In this document: one piece after another, positions 1-6,689 of the stretch | Position numbering within the stretch: the stretch's first letter is position 1 | How the letters are laid out: each line of letters opens with the position of its first letter | Source: Paenibacillus rubinfantis | GTDB taxonomy: Bacteria; Bacillota; Bacilli; Paenibacillales; Paenibacillaceae | DNA: 64,000 nucleotides | Reading direction: 5' to 3' | NCBI RefSeq assembly: GCF_001486505.1 | Contig: NZ_LN909064.1 | Location: forward strand, 124,001 to 188,000 | Translations under genes and position numbers: made by a program | Notes under the pieces: model-generated | Told to the model about the DNA's origin: nothing | Database searches by the model: none | What the model saw: only the letters and a program-made list of their open reading frames with translations

Positions 1-2
1 TA

Positions 3-512
3 GGAGACAAAGGCTACGACAGCAAGGCGGTCTACCAGTTAATTCACTCGCTAGGCGCCTACCCGGTCATTGATATAATCCACCATACGGAACCTCCCGA
101 GGGAATGAACCGGGATTACAGTCCCGTTTGCAAGGAGGGGCATGCCTACCGCTATGACAGTTTTGACACCAAATACGAGACACTTCGATATACTCGGCCA
201 AACGAGTGCAAGGATTGCCCATTTGCCGAGTCCAGCTGCCAGAAGGTCTTTAAGATCCGCATTGAAACGGATCTGCGCAAGCACACCTATCCGGCAAGAG
301 GAAGCGAGAGCTTTGTGAAGCTGTACAAGAAACGAACTGCTGTGGAGCGCGTATTTGCCTACCTCAAGGAGTATTTCGGAATGAGACGCACACGTCACCG
401 CGGTGTTCGAGCGAGCGTCGACTTTCAGTTAAGCACGTTGGCTTATAATCTCAGTAAGTTTGCCTTAGACAAGTTGAACAAGCAGTTGAGTCAGCACCGG
501 CAAGTCGCCTGA
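3..512 (+). CDS. DDE transposase, C-terminal part (cut by window edge)
   Basis: The frame is open from the left edge, so the 5' end lies outside the window; position 3 is only the first complete codon. The visible 169 residues show a GDKGYDS block (second catalytic Asp region of DDE transposases), a cysteine-containing CKDCPF stretch, and near the end TAVERVFAYLKEYFG, the usual place of the catalytic Glu. This is the layout of IS4/IS5/IS1182-type DDE transposases; I cannot fix the family. The element's right end should lie between 512 and about 650, but I could not identify a terminal inverted repeat because the left end is not in view. It marks the border of the defence region. Confidence 0.8.
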   Translation, partial: GDKGYDSKAVYQLIHSLGAYPVIDIIHHTEPPEGMNRDYSPVCKEGHAYRYDSFDTKYETLRYTRPNECKDCPFAESSCQKVFKIRIETDLRKHTYPARGSESFVKLYKKRTAVERVFAYLKEYFGMRRTRHRGVRASVDFQLSTLAYNLSKFALDKLNKQLSQHRQVA

Positions 513-657
513 TTTTTATAAAAAACGATCTCGAATTTTGGGCAAGCATGCCCTCCAGCAAACTGAATTATGAAATTGACTCTTAATACCTTCAAGCAAA
601 CCATTGGTCATCTTACTGTGAAACCAGAAGTATGCCCTCTTCATGCGTTTTAATGGT

Positions 658-1092
658 TTATGCAAGTTTAATCATGGGTTCAAGTTGAGTCATATCATGA
701 ATTTTAAGCTGTCCCCGAAATTCATCGAATAAAATGACATCCTCACCTTTATAATTGTCGAAAGGGTGAATATAGTCTGTTACTCTATAGACATTTTGGT
801 ATCCGAACTTTTCCATAACATGTCTAGTTTTTCCAACTCCAGTTTTTCCCCAAATATAAGCAACTTCTAATTCACGGAACTTATCTTTATATTCCTCAGC
901 CTTAATGATTTGTCTCACTCTCTCTATCTTATCTGTATGGAGTAGATATTCAGGGGCCGATTCCATGATTTGATAGTTTGAGGCTCCAGACTTAATCATG
1001 TCGTATAAGTCAGCCAAATCGTTTCTTGCGCCAGGTCTTGAGTTGAGGACTACTTGATCAATGTACTCTTGAAGAACTTGCTTCTTTCGTCA
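658..1092 (-). pseudogene. Decayed Rep protein, SF3 helicase part (CRESS/plasmid rolling-circle type)
   Basis: The longest open stretch (658-1017, TTG at its start) encodes about 120 residues. The same frame continues upstream without a stop to 1092. It shows a Walker A motif GKTGVGKTR, then VYRVTDY.HPFD and a Walker B-like ILFDEFRG, the signature of the superfamily 3 helicase domain in Rep proteins of CRESS-DNA viruses and related Bacillota plasmids. The HUH nuclease domain that should precede it is missing. Around position 1083 a frameshift separates this frame from one reading ESAKDDERSK, which fits as the natural upstream continuation. After IHDM the sequence stops matching the family and ends within about ten codons. 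It is a remnant of an integrated replicon, not a working gene. Confidence 0.7.
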
Positions 1093-1295
1093 TCTTTGGC
1101 GGATTCTGCTTGTTTTTATAGATAGGCTTAAAATGTGATCGATCACCCAGTAGGTGTTTACAGAATTATTTCTGCCAGATGCAGCATTTTTAGAACACGC
1201 GATGGAGAGGCCCAATGGTTATTTTAAATATATTACGTGTGAAATGGGTTCTTAATTCATACATTTCGGTGTAGATGGATAAATACCTATGAATA

Positions 1296-1324
1296 TTGAC
1301 CGTTACCGCTGCATATACTATAAT
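1296..1324 (+). promoter_or_regulatory. Consensus sigma-A promoter for the Abi_2 gene and its leader
   Basis: The -35 element TTGACC is at 1296-1301 and the -10 element TATAAT at 1319-1324, with exactly 17 bases between them. Transcription should start near 1331, about 57 bases before the Abi_2 start codon. This is one of the closest matches to the vegetative consensus in the window. Confidence 0.75.
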
Positions 1325-1330
1325 GGATCT

Positions 1331-1372
1331 AAGTGATCTAGCCCATGTTCCTTACGAGGACTGGGCTTTTCT
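1331..1372 (+). ncRNA. Short hairpin leader RNA or attenuator before the Abi_2 gene
   Basis: AGCCCA at 1340-1345 pairs with TGGGCT at 1362-1367. Inside it UCCU (1349-1352) pairs with AGGA (1357-1360) around a UACG tetraloop. The stem is followed directly by TTTTCT. A small GATC/GATC pair may form just upstream (about 1326-1338). The element therefore looks like an intrinsic terminator only a few bases after the predicted transcription start and before the Abi_2 ribosome binding site. Some Abi_2 (AbiF-type) genes are known to follow a structured non-coding RNA. Whether this is such an RNA or a simple attenuator cannot be decided here. Confidence 0.45.
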
Positions 1373-1387
1373 ATTGGAGTTGACATT

Positions 1388-2347
1388 ATGAAGCCATTCA
1401 AGACGCATCGGCAGCAATTAACTATTTTACGCGATCGTGGACTTTTGATATCAAGTGGATCAAAGGCGATGAGAGTATTAGAAAGAGAGAATTATTATAG
1501 CTTAATAAACGGTTACAAGGACTTATTTTTGTTGCGGGATCTCCATGATAGGACTGTTGACCCCGAGCAATATAAGAGCGGTACAACTTTTGACGAGATA
1601 TATAATCTATATTCTTTTGATCGTGAATTGAGGAATATCTTGCTTGAAAGCTTGTTAAAATTTGAATCAAGTATCAAATCAAAAAGTTCTTATCATTTTA
1701 CGGCTAAATACAGGGAATCAAGTGCATACCTTGAAATGACAAACTACTCTCGGGATCCAGTAAAGCTGAAGACAGTTCTTCAAGTAATAGCTACGATATC
1801 CAATGAAATTTCTAAGAAAGCGGATAAAAGGGGTCCTATCAAACATTATCTTGATAATCACGATGGGGTTCCATTCTGGGTTCTCATAGGTTATTTAACT
1901 ATGGGGAATATGCAGTACTTTTATGAGAGTCTTGACGAATCCTTAAGAAACACGATAGCTAAAGATTTTGGTGAGTCTTTTAATCGTGAATATATTAAGT
2001 CTATTCAATTTACATCCGATGAGCTGCAAAATATCTTAAAGGCAGCCACATTTTATAGAAATGTGTGCGCTCATGAAGAACGGCTTTATAATTTTGTGAT
2101 GCATCGGCCTCCAAGAAGTTCATCGAGTGCTGGCCACTTAGGAGTCCCCACAGATATTATTAGTAAGGGTAATTTATTCGCAATGGTCGCGTTTCTAAAA
2201 TTAGTTATTGCTAAAAAGGACTATAAATTATTAATTAGCAAACTTAAAAAACTATTTGCTTCCTACGAAACGAGTTTCACATCAGTAAACTTTTCTGACA
2301 TACAAAATAAAATGGGATTCCCTCACAATTGGCTGAATTATTTATAA
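1388..2347 (+). CDS. Abi_2 family abortive infection protein (AbiD/AbiF-like)
   Basis: The 319-residue protein starts MKPFKTHRQQLTILRDRGL and continues with LERENYYSLINGYKDLF, the typical opening of the Abi_2 family (AbiD, AbiD1 and AbiF phage-resistance proteins of lactic acid bacteria). Near residues 224-229 it carries RNVCAH, an Rx4H motif typical of HEPN-fold ribonucleases, with more basic residues after it. Length fits the family. The ATG follows GGAG by eight bases. Its base composition is AT-rich, unlike the glycan-utilisation genes further right, consistent with acquired defence DNA. It has its own promoter, a hairpin leader and a terminator, so it is a single-gene unit. The likely role is growth arrest or RNA cleavage on phage infection; that is inference from the family. 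Confidence 0.88.
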   Translation: MKPFKTHRQQLTILRDRGLLISSGSKAMRVLERENYYSLINGYKDLFLLRDLHDRTVDPEQYKSGTTFDEIYNLYSFDRELRNILLESLLKFESSIKSKSSYHFTAKYRESSAYLEMTNYSRDPVKLKTVLQVIATISNEISKKADKRGPIKHYLDNHDGVPFWVLIGYLTMGNMQYFYESLDESLRNTIAKDFGESFNREYIKSIQFTSDELQNILKAATFYRNVCAHEERLYNFVMHRPPRSSSSAGHLGVPTDIISKGNLFAMVAFLKLVIAKKDYKLLISKLKKLFASYETSFTSVNFSDIQNKMGFPHNWLNYL

Positions 2348-2440
2348 ATATACCTTGGTTTGGAATGGCTGAGTTTTATCGCCGGTAATCTATATACAGG
2401 GTTTTAAAAATGTAAGTTTACCTCCATTGAAGAAGTATGT

Positions 2441-2476
2441 AAAAGCCATCAACCAGTGATCTGGTTGGTGGCTTTT
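2441..2476 (+). terminator. Rho-independent terminator after Abi_2
   Basis: AAAGCCATCAACCAG and CTGGTTGGTGGCTTT form a 15-base stem with one G-T pair around a TGAT loop, ending in TTTT. It lies about 95 bases past the Abi_2 stop. Confidence 0.8.
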
Positions 2477-2489
2477 CAACTTCATACAC

Positions 2490-2766
2490 CATTAGTGATA
2501 AGGGATATACCTCTTAGGTTATCGTCACAAACATAGACGAAAGTTCCTTTGGTGCCACGAGTTGGAAAGGCCGCGTATGAATTACTTTATTGTCATAAAA
2601 GGTATCCTTTTTACTTATATCATACTGTCCAGGTTATCTAAATAGAGTTATGGATCAATAATAACTCCTGCATAGTTTAGATCAAGACCAGGTAAAGTAT
2701 AGATACTCCCCATCTCTTTTTTAGCATCTAAATTGCTTAACCAACCTCCTGTCTGGCTGTTCCATT
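2490..2766 (-). pseudogene. Remnant of a DUF2075 (Schlafen-3-like) DNA/RNA helicase
   Basis: On the minus strand about 2766-2648 reads GWLSNLDAKKEMGSIYTLPG then LDLNYAGVIID before a stop. Further downstream, about 2590-2490, another frame reads YAAFPTRGTKGTFVYVCDDN. These two blocks match the conserved C-terminal part of DUF2075 helicases, where an IYT.QG.(D/E).(N/D)Y.GVIIG block is followed by LLTRG.KGTFVY.CD. The two pieces are in different frames with stops between them and no N-terminal ATPase motifs, so this is a decayed fragment. It explains most of the gap between Abi_2 and the next gene. Confidence 0.65.
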
Positions 2767-2839
2767 GGAGCTATTAGTCGCCGCCCCCTTGGGGCATGAG
2801 AATCTTTCAAACATTTTATGTGGTAATATATGTATGATA

Positions 2840-3310
2840 TTACACAGCTATTTGACTTAACAAACGTGCTTTAATTTGGAGACTATTCTCTCTTCCGCCG
2901 CCCATAGAAATTCTATAGTATTTCTCATTCTTTCGTCTTGATATTGTAAAACTTCTTTTGTTAGTTTCAAATATACATGTTATGTCATTATAATCTAATA
3001 TAACTATTTCACTTGTGTTTAGTTTTTCCTTCCCACAAATCAACAACATTATAAACTCTTTATTGATGTTTTTCTTAATTTCAAAAATATCATCCTCTGA
3101 AAAAGTGAACTGCCAACTAGAATAGTCATTGCTTCCAGTTGTTCTTTTCGATCTGTATTTCATATAAATATCATAAGCGCTAGTATCAGTTGAAATTTTA
3201 TAAATTCTTCTATTATCGCCCCCTTCAACTAGAGCTGGTATCATATTGTTATTAAATAGAATTGATAACGCTGCCCCAAAATAAAAGTCTGCTTGTGTTA
3301 CTTTCGCCAT
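2840..3310 (-). CDS. Unrecognised protein in defence region
   Basis: A 156-residue protein with a clear ribosome binding site (GAGGTAATTGCA before ATG on the minus strand). I do not recognise a family. It is soluble, without signal peptide or membrane segment, mixed alpha/beta in appearance, with YDIYMKYRSKR near residue 50 and FIMLLICGKEK near 90 that look like alternating strands and basic turns. The composition is AT-rich like Abi_2. It sits downstream of the next gene (3409-4041) on the same strand about 100 bases away, so the two may be co-transcribed. A link to phage defence is suggested only by location. Confidence 0.6.
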   Translation of the reverse strand: MAKVTQADFYFGAALSILFNNNMIPALVEGGDNRRIYKISTDTSAYDIYMKYRSKRTTGSNDYSSWQFTFSEDDIFEIKKNINKEFIMLLICGKEKLNTSEIVILDYNDITCIFETNKRSFTISRRKNEKYYRISMGGGRENSLQIKARLLSQIAV

Positions 3311-3408
3311 TGCAATTACCTCATTTCTAATTTGATTATTAGGATTGTGTTAGGTTGTAGCGCATAATTGTAGTGTTATACGGAAGATTGCGCTTCTATA
3401 ATTTGAAT

Positions 3409-4041
3409 TCAATTACTAAGATTCTCTATCCATTTAATGAACTGTTCTTTTGAACAGTTGGCGATATATTTATGCGAATTAGTATCATCTACCTTTAAGA
3501 GTTTTTCTTTAACCAGGACCTTAAATGTAGCGTATACAGGAATCCTAGGCGTCTTTTTATAATCACTGTGAGAAATAATTTCATTTTGTAGCAAATGGAG
3601 AACATCGGACGTTTTCACGAACTTCTTTTTAAAAACAAAATCTGATGCAGCTGTAGCTATTTCTTTAAATACCGCTAAAGGGAACACATTTGAATAGGGG
3701 CTTCCTTCCAATCTTTTGGTTTCGATCTTTACAGATTCATCTGCGGTCCACCATTCAGTTCTTTCATGCACTCCTTTCTTTTCATCCTCAATAGTTTTAT
3801 AATCGATGAGCTGTTCTCCGCCATTAATATTCAACCATTCAGTTTTAAGTTGTTCGACTTTAACAGAAAAATCCTTAATTTTCTCCGCAATTATTAATTG
3901 CTTTGTTATTAAATGTGGTTTTCTTTCTTTCGCCAATTGGGCGACGGAATCCATTAGCGAATCTTCAAACTCCATAACAGTTGAAAGCAGATAGTCCAAT
4001 CCATCAATTACATCATTTAAGAAATCCGCGTTACTTTCCAA
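3409..4041 (-). CDS. Unrecognised protein with helical N-terminus in defence region
   Basis: About 210 residues. The start is taken as TTG at 4041 because GGAG lies eight bases upstream; a GTG at 4050 directly abuts that GGAG and is less likely. The first about 90 residues are acidic and helical (coiled-coil-like heptads around LITKQLIIAEKIKDFSVKVE). The last about 80 residues look like a small winged-helix or RAMA-like fold (PVYATFKVLVKEKLLKVDD, then a short strand). No catalytic motif is evident. It is followed by the gene at 2840-3310 and precedes the McrBC-like pair on the opposite strand. Function is unknown. Confidence 0.6.
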   Translation of the reverse strand: MESNADFLNDVIDGLDYLLSTVMEFEDSLMDSVAQLAKERKPHLITKQLIIAEKIKDFSVKVEQLKTEWLNINGGEQLIDYKTIEDEKKGVHERTEWWTADESVKIETKRLEGSPYSNVFPLAVFKEIATAASDFVFKKKFVKTSDVLHLLQNEIISHSDYKKTPRIPVYATFKVLVKEKLLKVDDTNSHKYIANCSKEQFIKWIENLSN

Positions 4042-4469
4042 CTTATCCACTCCAATTCAACTCGATTCATTTGTTGATGAAATAATACATTAAAGGTTTC
4101 ACTCCTGTCAATTACAAAATCATTATAATTTCAATAAATTAATAAAATAACGAAAACGTAATTGGGCTTGTGTTATTCTTTTTTTCATCTTCACGACCTA
4201 CTTGAATACCTTGATAGGCCTACTATTAAGCTTACCTGTAGTACTGCAATGCTCATTATAGCTCACATCATGTGCTTCTTTAATTGAAATTAGCGCATTC
4301 TTTGCGAGCCATTTCTACGGATTATGCCATCAGAATATGCGTAATAACTTCTCCATGTGTTTATGAGGAGTCTCTCCAAATAATCAGATAATAATAAGTT
4401 TCACTCACCAACACTAATCTAAAGACTTTTCCGCTATAATATACCTATCACTATCCCGGAGGGCAAAGC
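4042..4469. other. Intergenic AT-rich spacer
   Basis: About 430 bases between divergent genes. I see no coding remnant. Near its right end a TATAAT at 4435-4440 (no good -35 box) and GGAGGG at 4458-4463 serve the McrB-like gene starting at 4470. Confidence 0.4.
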
Positions 4470-6689
4470 ATGTCACTTCCAATCGAATTAGTAAACATAT
4501 TCCGTGTAAAGCAAAAGTCCTACAAAATGGTGCTTGTGCTTGCGATGATTGATACTTGGCAGGAAACGCATGATCAGATGCTTAAGCTTGATGATGTAGC
4601 AAGACGGTTCCTGACTTACTACCAGTATAGAGAGATCAACGGTCTTGTTGTGGACTCACCTCCCAATAAAGTAGCAACACGATGGGAGTTTATGAGCGTT
4701 CCGCAAATAAAGACTCATATTCTCGATACTCCAATAGAAGCGCTTCGTTCGGTTGTTGTTAAACAAGCGGACGGGGCTTTTTTGACGTTTGCGGATTCAG
4801 TATGGGCGCAAGGGGATGCGGTGTTATCGGAGCTTCAGGATGATGCTAACCGTGAATTGGACCTATACCATAACCAGCTTGGACAGGAGCCGCGCTTCTC
4901 GCTTCACGACAGCTTGGTTCATATCCTACAAACCTATCCTCAAGCTAAGACCGAATCTTTTACGAATCACGCGCTAGGTACTTTATTCAGAAAGAAGTTG
5001 CCGGAGCAGCTTCGTTTGCTTCCATTTGTTTCGGAGCATATCAAAATTCAAGGTTCAGTGGGGATGGGGAACTGGGCAACCGTACCTTGGCTAGCTCTTA
5101 TGGATACCCGAATTACGAAATCTACCCAATACGGGGAATATATCGTTTACCTATTTGCTGAGGACATGAGCGCGGTCTATCTGACTTTTAACCAAGGGGT
5201 TACGAAACCTATTCAGGAGCGAGGTAGAAAAGAAGGGTACAAGTTCCTACAACAAAAGGTGACGGAAATAAGAGAGAGCCTTGATTTTCAAGCTTTCTCC
5301 AAAGATGAAAATATCCAGCTTACTTCAGCTGGTTTGGGCCGTGATTATCAAATATCGACGGTTGCCTACAAGCGGTACGATGCGTCTCATATTCCGAGCG
5401 ATGATCAGCTAGTAGCTGATCTTGAGCAATTGATGACGACCTACCAAGAATACGTCGATCGGAAGCTTCAAACCGAACAGGTCGAAGATCCAGAATATCC
5501 TTTGGAAACGGTGGAAGAAAACATGGATGATGAGGCAGTTCGCGGGCATTTGGATGGTATCCAATCGTACATTAAAAATAAGGGGTTTGCCTACCCGCCT
5601 GGATTGATCGAAAACTTCTACCTCTCCCTCAAAACCAAACCTTTCGTCATCCTAGCAGGCGTATCGGGAACCGGGAAAACCAAGCTGGTCAAGCTCTTTG
5701 CAGAGGCGATGGGGGCGACTTCGGAGAATGGGCAGTTTACGTTGATCCCAGTCCGACCGGATTGGAGTGATCCGTCGGATTTGATTGGCTACAGTGACTT
5801 GTCTGGTAAGTTCCGTCCTGGGCGTGTTACCGAGGTATTGTTGGAGGCCTCCCATAACCCGATTAAACCTTATTTTATCTGCCTTGATGAGATGAATTTG
5901 GCACGAGTAGAACACTATTTCAGCGATATGCTTAGCATTCTGGAGACTCAGGAATGGCGGGATGGACATATTGCTACCGACCCCATCATTCACGGCAGTT
6001 CGCTTGTGCAGGATGAGGATCGAGAGATATATGGTAATCTGTCGATTCCGGAGAATGTGTACTTGATTGGGACGGTCAATATGGACGAGACGACGCATCC
6101 TTTTAGTAAAAAGGTGCTCGACCGGGCGAATACGATTGAGTTCAATGATATCTTCTTGGCTCAATTTCCTGACGAGGAATCAGAGGTGGGGCAACGTCCA
6201 GAGGCCATGCCAAATCTGTTCTTAAGATGTGATTATCTGCAGCTAGTAGATGCCTATAACGTGGAATCCAAAGCACTGATTACGAAGACGACCGATACGT
6301 TGGTGCGGATCAACGGCATTTTGGAGGAGATCCATGCGCATATAGGGTTTCGAATTCGGGATGCGGTGTGTTTCTATATGCTCTATAACCAGCGGTTCGG
6401 GTTGCTTACCGAGGATGAGGCGTTGGATCACCAGTTACTCCAGAAAATATTGCCTCGCATTCAAGGCAGCAGCGCTTCGATCCAGAGGGTTCTTCTGAAC
6501 TTGATGCGGGAGTGTGTGGGTTCCTCTTTTGCCGTCAATGAGTATGTAGAGGATACGACTTCATTGTTCGAGGGTAATAAGCTTAAATCACTGCTCGATC
6601 AAGCCAAGTATCCGCGTAGTGCAAGGAAAATCGCTTCGATGTTACGGAGGCTTGAAGAAGATGGATTCACCTCTTACTGGTTATCGTAA
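4470..6689 (+). CDS. McrB-like GTPase/AAA+ subunit of a type IV restriction system
   Basis: A 739-residue protein. Residues about 140-300 match the MrcB_N (DUF3578) domain, including GMGNWATVPWLALMD and a YLTFNQG strand, a region that serves in target recognition. The AAA+ motor follows: Walker A GVSGTGKTK near residue 398, Walker B FICLDEMNLARVEHYFSDML near 470, and a TVNMDETTHPFSKKVLDRA block near 535, all typical of McrB. The start is ATG with GGAGGG seven bases upstream. The next gene overlaps its end by 29 bases, so they are translationally coupled. By analogy with E. coli McrBC it should use GTP hydrolysis to translocate and activate the nuclease on modified DNA; the substrate here is unknown. 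Confidence 0.88.
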   Translation: MSLPIELVNIFRVKQKSYKMVLVLAMIDTWQETHDQMLKLDDVARRFLTYYQYREINGLVVDSPPNKVATRWEFMSVPQIKTHILDTPIEALRSVVVKQADGAFLTFADSVWAQGDAVLSELQDDANRELDLYHNQLGQEPRFSLHDSLVHILQTYPQAKTESFTNHALGTLFRKKLPEQLRLLPFVSEHIKIQGSVGMGNWATVPWLALMDTRITKSTQYGEYIVYLFAEDMSAVYLTFNQGVTKPIQERGRKEGYKFLQQKVTEIRESLDFQAFSKDENIQLTSAGLGRDYQISTVAYKRYDASHIPSDDQLVADLEQLMTTYQEYVDRKLQTEQVEDPEYPLETVEENMDDEAVRGHLDGIQSYIKNKGFAYPPGLIENFYLSLKTKPFVILAGVSGTGKTKLVKLFAEAMGATSENGQFTLIPVRPDWSDPSDLIGYSDLSGKFRPGRVTEVLLEASHNPIKPYFICLDEMNLARVEHYFSDMLSILETQEWRDGHIATDPIIHGSSLVQDEDREIYGNLSIPENVYLIGTVNMDETTHPFSKKVLDRANTIEFNDIFLAQFPDEESEVGQRPEAMPNLFLRCDYLQLVDAYNVESKALITKTTDTLVRINGILEEIHAHIGFRIRDAVCFYMLYNQRFGLLTEDEALDHQLLQKILPRIQGSSASIQRVLLNLMRECVGSSFAVNEYVEDTTSLFEGNKLKSLLDQAKYPRSARKIASMLRRLEEDGFTSYWLS

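Noticed and set aside
2780..2797. GCCCC/GGGGC repeat as terminator
   Set aside because: The stem is only five bases with a two-base loop and no T run follows on either strand.
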